From Burkholderia sp. FERM BP-3421 (GTDB lineage: Bacteria; Pseudomonadota; Gammaproteobacteria; Burkholderiales; Burkholderiaceae), in contig NZ_CP117782.1 in the NCBI RefSeq assembly GCF_028657905.1, positions 2,604,001 to 2,668,000 on the forward strand: 64,000 bases of DNA, written 5' to 3'. The position numbers and the translations under genes are program-made. Shown piece by piece: positions 25,915-34,300 of this stretch (its first letter is position 1; each line of letters opens with the position of its first letter). The notes beneath the pieces are model-generated. The model was not told where the DNA came from. It was given only the letters and a program-made list of their open reading frames with translations, and did not search any database.

Positions 25915-28179
25915 ATGCGCCTGATCGAATTGCAAAGCGACTTCTTGGATGAGAGTTGTAGCGCGCTAAGTTTTAAGGCCCAGGAGCGCCTTTCGGTGGA
26001 ACCGTTCTACAGGCTCGAACTGGTATCTCCCGACCCAGGGCTGAACTTCGAAGATCTGCTGGGTACCGGGCTATCGGTGTATATCGATATGGGTACGGAC
26101 AAGGTGCGTCCGTTTAGTACGAACGTGTTCGCTGGCTACGATACCGGGCAACTTGGAAACCAGTATACCTACACGCTTGAGTTGGGAAGCTGGCTGTCCT
26201 TTATGGCCCAGACTCGCAACTGTCGCATCTTTCAGGGTCTGTCGGTGCCGGACATCGTTGCCCAGGTGTTCGAGGAACACCAGTTCACAAACTTCTATTT
26301 TGCGCTGGAGAACAGTTACGAGCCGCGTGAGTATTGCGTGCAGTTTCAGGAAAGCGATTTGGACTTCGTCAAGCGGCTACTGGAGGACGAAGGGATTTAT
26401 TTCTGGGTGGAACATGCACTCGACTATCACGTGATCATGATCTCGGATACGCGGCGGTTCGTGGACCTGGATGCGCCTTACGGACAGATGTATTTTCTGC
26501 CCGATGGGGAGGAGTCGCGGGCAATTCAAGGCCGCGAGGGAATCCAGCGGCTCCAGCGCACGCGGCGGATCCGGCCGAACAATGTGGCGCTGCGGGACTT
26601 CAACTATCTCGCCCCGGGCAACCGGCTGGACATTGATGCGCAGATGCCGCAGGCAAGTCCACCTCCGATCGCACTGGAATACTACGACTACGGTGCGGGT
26701 TACAACGAGCTTGAGAGGGGGCAACGGCTGGCCCGCCTGAGGCTGGCCGCGCTGCAGGCGGAGTCGCACCTGCTGGTGGGACAGAGCAATGCCCGGGCGC
26801 TCGCTACAGGACACGCATTCACGCTGTACGGCCACCCCGATACGCAGCGTAACCGGCGCTACAACGTGGTTAGCACCGAGCTTTCGTTCGTGCAGGGCGA
26901 GCCCGACAGTGGGGCGCAAGGTCCCAATGTTGCCGTCACGTTTGAAGTGCTGGCGGACGATCAGCCGTTCGTGCCGTTGTGGGTGACCCCGCGCCCCTCG
27001 GTGCCCGGCATCCAAAGCGCTACTGTGGTGGGGCGGCCGGGTGATGAGGTGTATACGGACCAGTTCGGTCGCATCCGGGTGCACTTTCACTGGGACCGCT
27101 ACAAGACAGTGGAAGCGGATGCGTCGTGCTGGATTCGGGTGTCACAGGCGTGGGCGGGCAAGGGCTGGGGGGTACTTGCACTACCACGCGTGGGACAAGA
27201 GGTGCTGATCACGTATGTGGACGGTGATCTTGATCGTCCGCTGGTGGTGGGCACCGTGTACAACGGTGAGAATCCGACGCCTTATGAGTTGCCGAAAGAC
27301 ATTCGCTACACGGGGCTGGTCTCGCGCTCGTTGAGAAACGGCAACTGCCAGAACGCCAGTCAACTTACGTTCGACGATCTTCGTGGCGCAGAACGGTTAT
27401 TGCTCCACGCGGAGCGCGACATGCAGCAGACGGTCGAGCGCAACAGTTCGACGGCTGTCGGTCAGGATCTGAACCTTTCAGTTCAGGGAACCTACACATC
27501 TGTGACGGGTATCTCATATAGCTATACCGGCATCTCCGTGTCGTACACGGGGATCAGTGCGAGCTTTACCGGCGTGTCCACGAGCTTTACTGGAACATCA
27601 GCAGACTTCACCGGTGTGAGCACGTCGTTCACGGGCGTGAGCACATCGTTCACCGGCGTAAACACCGGCTTCACAGGCGTGTCCACCAGCGGTACGGGCG
27701 TATCCACAAGCTTCACTGGTGTATCCACGGACCTCACCGGCATATCCACCAGTGTGATAGGTGCAAGCACGTCCGTCACTGGGACGGTGACCAGCATGAC
27801 GGGCGTCAGTTCATCGATAACCGATACCAGCACTGACATGACGGGCATCTCCATCTCCTACACCGGAACCTCCACGAGCGTGACGGGCACCAGCACATCG
27901 ATCACTGGAGAGTCGAAGAGTGTGACCGGCACATCTGTCTCCGAAACCGGCACATCCGTTTCTACGACGGGCAGTTCGGTCAACGTTACAGGTACCGACG
28001 TTTCAACTGTCGGTTCGAGCACGTCGACCACGACGTTTGCGAGTAACTTCGTTGGCACCCAAATCGCCGTCACTGGAATCAATATCTCCAGTACGGCTCA
28101 GGACATTAAAGTTGGGGAAACCAAAATGTCAAATATCGGCTCCGATCTCATGAGCCGGGGGATGCTAGTCGTAAATTAG
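25915..28179 (+). CDS. VgrG-type spike protein with a 28-heptad C-terminal extension
   Basis: A 754-residue protein. Residues 1 to about 470 are a full VgrG body. The gp27-like part has CVQFQESDLDFVKRLLEDEG (141-160), and the gp5-like OB fold has DQFGRIRVHFHWDR (382-395) and WAGKGWGVLALPRVGQEVLI. The linker FDDLRGAERLLLHAERDM (486-503) normally leads into a triple beta-helix. Here residues 531-726 are 28 unbroken 7-residue repeats of the type TGVSTSF, nearly free of charged residues. VgrG trimers tip the type VI secretion tube. No Hcp, sheath or other T6SS gene lies here; the protein sits between tolC and a type I exporter, so its route of export is an open question. ATG 25915 follows GAGGGC. 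Confidence 0.9.
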   Translation: MRLIELQSDFLDESCSALSFKAQERLSVEPFYRLELVSPDPGLNFEDLLGTGLSVYIDMGTDKVRPFSTNVFAGYDTGQLGNQYTYTLELGSWLSFMAQTRNCRIFQGLSVPDIVAQVFEEHQFTNFYFALENSYEPREYCVQFQESDLDFVKRLLEDEGIYFWVEHALDYHVIMISDTRRFVDLDAPYGQMYFLPDGEESRAIQGREGIQRLQRTRRIRPNNVALRDFNYLAPGNRLDIDAQMPQASPPPIALEYYDYGAGYNELERGQRLARLRLAALQAESHLLVGQSNARALATGHAFTLYGHPDTQRNRRYNVVSTELSFVQGEPDSGAQGPNVAVTFEVLADDQPFVPLWVTPRPSVPGIQSATVVGRPGDEVYTDQFGRIRVHFHWDRYKTVEADASCWIRVSQAWAGKGWGVLALPRVGQEVLITYVDGDLDRPLVVGTVYNGENPTPYELPKDIRYTGLVSRSLRNGNCQNASQLTFDDLRGAERLLLHAERDMQQTVERNSSTAVGQDLNLSVQGTYTSVTGISYSYTGISVSYTGISASFTGVSTSFTGTSADFTGVSTSFTGVSTSFTGVNTGFTGVSTSGTGVSTSFTGVSTDLTGISTSVIGASTSVTGTVTSMTGVSSSITDTSTDMTGISISYTGTSTSVTGTSTSITGESKSVTGTSVSETGTSVSTTGSSVNVTGTDVSTVGSSTSTTTFASNFVGTQIAVTGINISSTAQDIKVGETKMSNIGSDLMSRGMLVVN
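27505..28092 (+). repeat. 28 tandem 21-bp units encoding TGxSxSx heptads
   Basis: The 588 bases divide exactly into 28 units of 21 bp. The first unit reads TGISYSY and the last TGINISS. Most units keep Thr-Gly at positions 1-2, Ser or Thr at 4 and 6, and a hydrophobic residue at 7. DNA identity between units is moderate because codons vary, so the array is old or selected at protein level. Units 13, 16, 25, 26 and 27 are the most diverged. Confidence 0.95.
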
Positions 28180-28284
28180 TTTTTCAGACTCAACATTCTC
28201 TCTTGATTCTTGGCGGAACACGTTCTTCAGGCGCATGACAATTTTTTTCATCGCTAAGGACTGCTACAGATAAGGTGGCTGAAT

Positions 28285-30474
28285 TTGTCTACAACCGCAT
28301 CCCTGTCAGCGCTATGTGCTCTGGCAAGACTTCATCGCATCTCGGCCGATCCTGACATCCTGTCGCATGAACTTGGGTTGTCGCGTAACGCTCCCGTCCC
28401 AGATGAACAGTTGTTGCTCGCATCCAGGCGACTAGGTTTAAAGGCGAAGATCAGGCTCACCCAGGCCCAGCGTCTGCCACTTGCGCCTCTGCCGGCGTTG
28501 GCCCGTATCAGGAATGCCGACGGTTCTGTAGGCGCCAGCAGCGACGACGAGCAACACCGGTGGGTGGTCTTATCCGAATGTGATGGCCAGCGCGTCGTGC
28601 TCCTGGACTCTGAGGCGGAAGGAAGTCGCGTCGTCGAGCCCCTCAGCAGCTTCATTGAGCGGTGGGCACCGTCAGGCTCAGGCGAATTGCTCCTCGCCAC
28701 CAGCCACGCCAGCCTGGCCGGGACATTGGATCAGTTTGACTTTACCTGGTTCATACCCAGCATCGTCAAATACCGCAGGTTTCTGGCCGAGGTGCTGACC
28801 GTATCCGTTGTTTTGCAGCTTTTTGCGCTTGTCAGCCCCTTGTTTTTCCAGGTGGTGATGGACAAGGTACTCATACACCGCGGTCTCACCACGCTTGATG
28901 TGCTGGTGACGGGCCTTGTCATGGTGATTGTGTTCGAGAGCCTGCTTAGTGGCTTATGTGCTTATGTGTTCAGCCACACAACCAGCCGCATTGACGTGGA
29001 ATTGGGTTCCCGCCTGTTTCGCCATCTTTTGCAGCTACCGCTGGCCTACTTCCAAGCTCGGCGGGTCGGCGACTCGGTCGCCCGCGTTCGCGAACTCGAG
29101 AACATTCGCAGCTTTTTGACGGGGCAGTCCCTCACGCTCGTACTGGATGTCGCTTTTTCGGTGCTTTTCATTGGCGTGATGCTGCTCTACAGCGTGCCGC
29201 TCACACTTATTGTGCTCATCAGCCTGCCTCTGTACGCCGTCCTGATCCTGAGCGTAGTGCCAGTACTTCGTAGGCGCCTGAACGAAAAGTTTGCCCGCGG
29301 CGCTGAAAGCCAGTCCATGGTGGTTGAAACCATCACCGGAATACAGACCGTGAAAGCCAACGCCCTGGAACCGGCCATCGCCCTGCGCTGGGAGAACCAG
29401 CTGGCAGGCTATGTAGCGGCCAGCTTCAAGACCCAGAACCTCACCACGTGGGCCCGCGAAGGTATCAACCTGATCGGCAAGCTGGTCAGCGCTGCGACCA
29501 TGTGGTTTGGCGCCCGGCTGGTAATGGATCACCAACTCAGCGTGGGCCAGTTCGTGGCCTTCAACATGTTTGCCGGTCATGTCGCCCAACCCATCGTGCG
29601 GCTGTCGCAGATATGGACGGACTTCCAGCAAACAGGTATCTCCATGCAACGCCTGGGTGACATCCTCAATACGCCCACCGAAGTGCCCCCCAGCACGCCT
29701 GCTCCGTTGCCCACGCTCAAAGGGCACGTCACCTTTGACAACGTCACCTTCCGCTACCGGCGCGACGCCACGCCCGTTTTGCAGTGCGTGAGCATCGATA
29801 TCAGCCCTGGCGCGGTCCTCGGCATTGTAGGTCGATCGGGATCGGGCAAAAGCACGCTGACCAAACTTGTGCAGCGTCTCTACCTGCCCGAGCAGGGACG
29901 TGTCCTGGTGGACGGGATCGACATCAGCTTGGTCGACGCCGGCCACCTGCGTCGCCAGATTGGCGTTGTGCTGCAGGATAACTTCCTGTTTAACCGTAGT
30001 GTTCGAGAAAACATTGCGATTGCCGATCCGGGTGCCCCCATCGAACGGGTGATGCACGTGGCCCGGATGGCCGGTGCGCACGAGTTCATCTGCGAACTGC
30101 CCGAGGGCTATAACACCGTTGTGGGCGAACAGGGAGCGTCGCTGAGCGGCGGACAGCGACAGCGTCTGGCGATTGCCCGTGCCCTGTTCACCGATCCGCG
30201 CATTCTGATTTTTGATGAAGCTACCAGCGCACTGGACTATGAAAGCGAGGCCATCATCCAGCGCAACATGGCCACGATTGCACTGGATCGTACTGTGATC
30301 ATCATTGCCCATCGCCTAAGCGCGGTGCGCCATGCCGACTTCATCATTGCCATGGATAAAGGCCAGATTGTGGAAGGTGGTTCGCATGACGAACTGGTTC
30401 ACGTTCCCAGCGGCCTATACGCGCATCTGTGGAGCATGCAGCAAAATAATTCTCCGTCGGAACAGATGGCATGA
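28285..30474 (+). CDS. Type I secretion ABC exporter with degenerate C39-like domain
   Basis: A 729-residue HlyB/LapB-type exporter. The N-terminal domain (about 1-135) has the C39-peptidase fold with the histidine in HRWVVL, but no cysteine at the catalytic position (the early stretch is LSALCALARLHRIS). It would therefore bind, not cleave, its substrate. The membrane domain (about 150-440) follows. The ATPase has Walker A GRSGSGKST (about 515), the signature LSGGQ (about 620), Walker B LIFDEATSALD (about 641) and the H-loop IIAHRLS. The start is TTG 28285 after AAGGTGG. The stop overlaps hlyD by 4 bp. Non-cleaving domains usually go with substrates carrying a C-terminal signal. Confidence 0.93.
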   Translation: MSTTASLSALCALARLHRISADPDILSHELGLSRNAPVPDEQLLLASRRLGLKAKIRLTQAQRLPLAPLPALARIRNADGSVGASSDDEQHRWVVLSECDGQRVVLLDSEAEGSRVVEPLSSFIERWAPSGSGELLLATSHASLAGTLDQFDFTWFIPSIVKYRRFLAEVLTVSVVLQLFALVSPLFFQVVMDKVLIHRGLTTLDVLVTGLVMVIVFESLLSGLCAYVFSHTTSRIDVELGSRLFRHLLQLPLAYFQARRVGDSVARVRELENIRSFLTGQSLTLVLDVAFSVLFIGVMLLYSVPLTLIVLISLPLYAVLILSVVPVLRRRLNEKFARGAESQSMVVETITGIQTVKANALEPAIALRWENQLAGYVAASFKTQNLTTWAREGINLIGKLVSAATMWFGARLVMDHQLSVGQFVAFNMFAGHVAQPIVRLSQIWTDFQQTGISMQRLGDILNTPTEVPPSTPAPLPTLKGHVTFDNVTFRYRRDATPVLQCVSIDISPGAVLGIVGRSGSGKSTLTKLVQRLYLPEQGRVLVDGIDISLVDAGHLRRQIGVVLQDNFLFNRSVRENIAIADPGAPIERVMHVARMAGAHEFICELPEGYNTVVGEQGASLSGGQRQRLAIARALFTDPRILIFDEATSALDYESEAIIQRNMATIALDRTVIIIAHRLSAVRHADFIIAMDKGQIVEGGSHDELVHVPSGLYAHLWSMQQNNSPSEQMA

Positions 30475-31961
30475 GTGATGCGACGAACCGCAATGCCTTC
30501 CAGCGCCATCCGCTATACGCGCTGCTCGTGCGCTACCGTTCCGCATTTCAGGCCGCGTGGCGACAACGGCACGAACTTGCCGGTCCGGTTCGGATGGCTG
30601 ACGAAGCGGCCTTCATGCCGGCTGCTCTGAGTCTGCAGGTCACTCCGCCGCATCCAGCTCCGGGACGGATCATGTGGATCATCATCGCGCTGTTCGGGTT
30701 GGCCTTGCTATGGGCTTGCCTGGGTCAGGTTGACATTGTGGCCGAGGCTTCAGGACGCATCGTGGTGAGCGAGGGTACCAAGCTTATCCAGCCACTGGAG
30801 AGCAATGTAATCAAAGCGATCAAGGTAAAAGATGGCGATAGGGTCAAGGCTGGCCAGACGCTGATTGAACTGGATCCGGTCAGCGCGCAGGCCGACAACC
30901 ATCGTGTCAGTCAGGAGCGCGAAAGTGCCTTCTCCGAACTGTGGCGCACCCAGGCCTTGATGCAGGCCGTGAGCGAAAACCTGGCGCAGCCTGTGTTGCC
31001 AGCGCAAGGCAGTCTGCCGGCGCAAGATCTGGTCACGATCCAGACCCAACTCAAGTCGGACTGGCAAGATCTGACGGCTCAGCGAGCCCGGCTCGACGCC
31101 GACGTGCATGCTAAACAGGCCGAGCTGGACGTCGCGCGCGCGGAGATTGCCAAAATCACGGCCACCTTGCCGATCGTCAGGCAACGCGAAACGGACTTTA
31201 ACCGTCTTGCAAAACAAGGCTACGTCAGCCGGCATGACGATCAGGACCGTATCCGGGATCGCATTGAAATGGAACATGACCTGGCCACGTTGCGGGCCCG
31301 GCAGGAGGAAGCCGAGGCCACCATTGAGCAGGCCAGACAGACCCTTGTGGCCTGGCAGGCTGACACCATCAAGGCCCTGCATGAGCGCCATGCCAAAGCC
31401 GAGCTGCAACAGCGCCAACTGCAAGCGGAAGGCATCAAAGCCGAGCAGCGCGTCCATCAAACGACGCTCACTGCTCCGGTTGACGGCACCGTACAGCAGC
31501 TGGCCGTTCATACAACCGGAGGGGTGGTGACCCCAGCTCAGGTGTTACTTGTGGTCGTGCCCGAGAAAGACCAGGTCATGGCCGACGTGACGCTGGAGAA
31601 CAAGGATGTGGGTTTTGTGAACGTGGGGCAGCCGGCGGAGATCAAGCTGGATGCCTTTCCCTACACGCGCTATGGGACGGTGCCATCCAGGGTAGCCATC
31701 ATCACGGCGGATGCCGTAATACAGGACCCCGGCGCGCAAGCGTCGGGAACTGGCGGCAAGTCGACCAATCCTGCAGGCGGGGCGGTATTTCCGGTCACGC
31801 TGGCACTGGCGCAAAACTTCATTGAGGTGGGCGGCCGGCGAATCACGCTTAAGCCCGGCATGAACTTAACCGCTGAGATCAAGACGGGTAGGCGCCGCAT
31901 CATTGATTACCTGCTCAGTCCGATCCGAACCTATACACGGGAAAGCCTGCGAGAGCGATAA
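30471..31961 (+). CDS. HlyD-family periplasmic adaptor
   Basis: A 496-residue membrane-fusion protein linking the ABC exporter to the TolC channel. A cytoplasmic N-terminus is followed by one membrane helix (about 67-84, MWIIIALFGLALLWACLG). The first lipoyl half-motif is in SNVIKAIKVKDGDRVKAGQTL. A long coiled-coil hairpin (about 145-340) and the second lipoyl half (TAPVDGTVQQLAVHT) follow. The C-terminal signature VGQPAEIKLDAFPYTRYG and LKPGMNLTAEIKTG closes the protein. It overlaps the exporter stop codon (ATGA), so production of the pair is coupled. With the upstream TolC homologue, all three parts of a T1SS are present. Confidence 0.94.
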   Translation: MSDATNRNAFQRHPLYALLVRYRSAFQAAWRQRHELAGPVRMADEAAFMPAALSLQVTPPHPAPGRIMWIIIALFGLALLWACLGQVDIVAEASGRIVVSEGTKLIQPLESNVIKAIKVKDGDRVKAGQTLIELDPVSAQADNHRVSQERESAFSELWRTQALMQAVSENLAQPVLPAQGSLPAQDLVTIQTQLKSDWQDLTAQRARLDADVHAKQAELDVARAEIAKITATLPIVRQRETDFNRLAKQGYVSRHDDQDRIRDRIEMEHDLATLRARQEEAEATIEQARQTLVAWQADTIKALHERHAKAELQQRQLQAEGIKAEQRVHQTTLTAPVDGTVQQLAVHTTGGVVTPAQVLLVVVPEKDQVMADVTLENKDVGFVNVGQPAEIKLDAFPYTRYGTVPSRVAIITADAVIQDPGAQASGTGGKSTNPAGGAVFPVTLALAQNFIEVGGRRITLKPGMNLTAEIKTGRRRIIDYLLSPIRTYTRESLRER

Positions 31962-32141
31962 ATATTTCGCTGGAGTGAACGCGCCAATTCAAGAAACCGG
32001 ATGACCGTATTGATTACGGCCCTATCCTGACGTAGACCGTTCGACAGCGTCAGGTAGGTTCCCGTCAATACGGTTTCCTGTCGTGGTCAGCACCCTCACC
32101 GTGCTGGCATTTTTCTGAAACCGTCCTAAGGAGACAGGCAC

Positions 32142-33443
32142 ATGCCTAATCCCCAGATCCGTCGTACCGTCGCTGTACATTCTCCTGCCGTCGAAGTAAC
32201 TGGTGGTACATCTCGCGTAAGCACCCAGCGGAGCGATGCCTCCCCTCCCAGTCCCGTGTACCAGAATCATGCCGTTTCCGAGCCCCAAGCACCGGCAATC
32301 GTCAGTCCGGTGCATCAACCACAGGTCAGCGTCAAAAAAAGTGTCTCGGCGGTAAGCGTCGAGACGAGCCACTCTGAGGGGCCTACCTCATCGGTCAAAA
32401 TTTCGTCTAAAGCACCGAATAGTTCCGCGCCAGATACGAATCCGACCTCAAATATCAATACCGACGCCCCCTCGACTGGTATTGTTGTTAACACAAATAC
32501 CAGCAACACCGGTTCGCGGGCCGGTCTGGAAGGGGTCAAGGCCAGCGCCACTTTAAATAATAATAAGTCATTGGCGAATTCCGCGAACAACGTCATCGTC
32601 GCTCACTCGGTAACTTCGGCTCCTTATAATTTATTTAACGCGATCACCTCGACGCCTCTCGAACAGTTCAAAGCGACCACGGGCCTTGTTTCTGATGCAA
32701 AAAACATCACCGAGGAGATTTCCAAAAACAGCAGCCCGAATACACTTAAGCCGATCTCGAGCGGAAACATACAAAAAATTCCGTCAAACAAAATCGTTAG
32801 ACTCGGCGGACAAGGAGTGAATATCGGAAGTAAAAACTCAAACGTATTCGAAGTAACGCCTTCAAAAATCAATGTGGCCAGCAACACTATTCTGCCGGTT
32901 CTAAAAGTTGCTTCTTCAGCAAGCAAGACCGCCACTGGGCCAATCACTGTCGCCCAGGGTATTGGGAATATCCAGGAAAACAAGCCCGTTGATGGCGCTC
33001 TCCAGGTAGTCGGAGGTACAGCCAAAACCGTGGAAGGTGGCAGCGAGCTGTACCAGCTAGCGAAGCCGGCGTCGAAAACGGCTGGCACGATCGCCAATAC
33101 CACGAAAATTGTCGGATCCGGTGTCAGCGCGGTTATCTCCGCAAAAGATACATATGATGGGTTTTCTCAAGCCTTTGATACAACGGCGTCTGATGAGCAA
33201 AGAGCTTCGGCAACCATTCAGGGCAGTGTGGGAGCCGCCAATACGATTTTGAATGGCGCTGAATTAATTGGTGCAGCAACGGGCTCCTTTGGTGCCGCGG
33301 CAGTAGGCGGAGCCGGGGCCATCCCAATTGCAGTAAATCATGTGCTGCTGAACCACATCAACAATACCATTTCCGACAATCCCAACAGCCAAAGAGCTAA
33401 AATTTATCTCAATTCGTTTGCACATCCACAAAACTTCGGATGA
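32142..33443 (+). CDS. Putative secreted protein of the T1SS/VgrG cassette
   Basis: I do not recognise this 433-residue protein. The first 200 residues are low-complexity and rich in Ser, Thr, Asn, Pro and Val. The C-terminal third has the Gly/Ala-rich hydrophobic segment GAATGSFGAAAVGGAGAIPI (about 375-395), flanked by repeated VVGGTAKTVEGGSELYQLA-like amphipathic helices. There is no Sec signal peptide, no GG leader and no RTX nonapeptide. It has its own strong site, AAGGAGACAGGCAC before ATG, and directly follows the exporter genes. It is markedly AT-rich. It could be the exported effector or bacteriocin-like protein of the system; that role is inferred from position and composition only. 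Confidence 0.6.
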   Translation: MPNPQIRRTVAVHSPAVEVTGGTSRVSTQRSDASPPSPVYQNHAVSEPQAPAIVSPVHQPQVSVKKSVSAVSVETSHSEGPTSSVKISSKAPNSSAPDTNPTSNINTDAPSTGIVVNTNTSNTGSRAGLEGVKASATLNNNKSLANSANNVIVAHSVTSAPYNLFNAITSTPLEQFKATTGLVSDAKNITEEISKNSSPNTLKPISSGNIQKIPSNKIVRLGGQGVNIGSKNSNVFEVTPSKINVASNTILPVLKVASSASKTATGPITVAQGIGNIQENKPVDGALQVVGGTAKTVEGGSELYQLAKPASKTAGTIANTTKIVGSGVSAVISAKDTYDGFSQAFDTTASDEQRASATIQGSVGAANTILNGAELIGAATGSFGAAAVGGAGAIPIAVNHVLLNHINNTISDNPNSQRAKIYLNSFAHPQNFG

Positions 33444-33510
33444 TCTGTTTTTGGTATTAGTTGATACGGCAGTTGGTGTGTGAAGTTGATCTTTCGAAGC
33501 TGCCATTTCA

Positions 33511-33531
33511 GCCCGGGCAAATTGCCCGGGC
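33511..33531 (+). terminator. Hairpin after the putative effector gene
   Basis: A perfect 10-bp inverted repeat (GCCCGGGCAA-a-TTGCCCGGGC), 67 bp after the stop codon. There is no T-run; it is a probable transcript end. The following 145 bp, up to the IS remnant, hold no gene that I can support. Confidence 0.55.
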
Positions 33532-33676
33532 ATCAGTTAATTGAACCGCAAGCCGACGCGTGATCCACCTTAGGCCTCCCTTTGATCTTGATGCGCTTTA
33601 CCGTAGCAGCCTGATCCAGGCGCGACAAGGATTTACGATTTTCAAAAAAATATCTAATAGAATTAAATTTTTTCCA

Positions 33677-34280
33677 TGAGCCGCACCGGGAATCGTGGAG
33701 GCTGGTTGGTTTAAGTTAATGCGGACACGTCAGCGGCATTTCTGAGTTGCCTGTCGTAGTTCAGCAGTCGGGATATAGCCAAGCGGTTCCATCAGGCGAT
33801 GATGGTTGTACCAGGCCACCCATTCCAGCGTTTGCCAGTTCGATGGATTCCCTCGTTGAGATCCTCTGTCGGAGTGATGAATCAAGGTTCCGTCCTCGCC
33901 AGGTTGGCGGGCATACAGCGCCTGTTCAAGTGCATCCAGAACAAAGTCCGTGGTCATCGACGAGCTGACGCGCCAACCAACAATAGTAGAAGCCCAATGT
34001 CTTTCTGGGCCTCTCATTGAGCCGCGCTGCGATCTTGTTCAGTTGTGCCAGCTCGTATTGATCAAGTTGCGTACCGTGAGGCAAGGTTTGCGGCGTGCAG
34101 CCGATCATCGGTGCAATCGATTCGACTGCCGCCCACATCGACGGGGGCTCGGCTCGCTACGCTGCCCGCGTACCACGCGCACTGCGCGCTCTCGGACTTC
34201 CGGGGAAAACTTGCTTGGCTTCTTGTTCATGGCCCCATTCTCTCAAGAGTTGGAGCCTCCACAGAACTCGGCGCGGTTCA
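33677..34280 (-). mobile_element. Decayed IS3-family element with matching terminal repeats
   Basis: The ends are imperfect inverted repeats. The right one (- strand, from 34280) starts TGAACCGCGCCGAG and continues to GTGGAGGCT. The left one (+ strand, from 33677) starts TGAGCCGCACCGGG and reaches GTGGAGGCT at a similar distance. Inside, on the - strand, are a frameshifted OrfA (MNKKPSKFSPEVRERAVRVV from 34230, then AAVESIAPMIGCTPQTL), a segment resembling the IS30 transposase end (IAARLNERPRKTLGF), and a shortened OrfB (VGWRVSSSMTTDFVLDALEQ, IHHSDRGSQ, then EWVAWYNHHRLMEPLGYIP) lacking its middle. It cannot be functional. It sits just downstream of the island dnaE2. Confidence 0.85.
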
Positions 34281-34300
34281 GTCCCTTCCTAGACTTCTCT

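Noticed and set aside
27505..28092. The regular repeat array as a possible CRISPR
   Set aside because: The 21-bp units are directly adjacent without spacers and are in frame within VgrG; they encode protein heptads.
30471..31961. Possible multidrug efflux (MdtA/EmrA) adaptor instead of a secretion adaptor
   Set aside because: The length of 496 residues, the overlap with an HlyB-type exporter gene and the long coiled coil fit T1SS HlyD.
33541..33640. Short - strand frame reading RLDQAATVKRIKIKGRPK to a stop
   Set aside because: About 35 residues with no start codon or recognisable family; possibly a relic, but not supportable.
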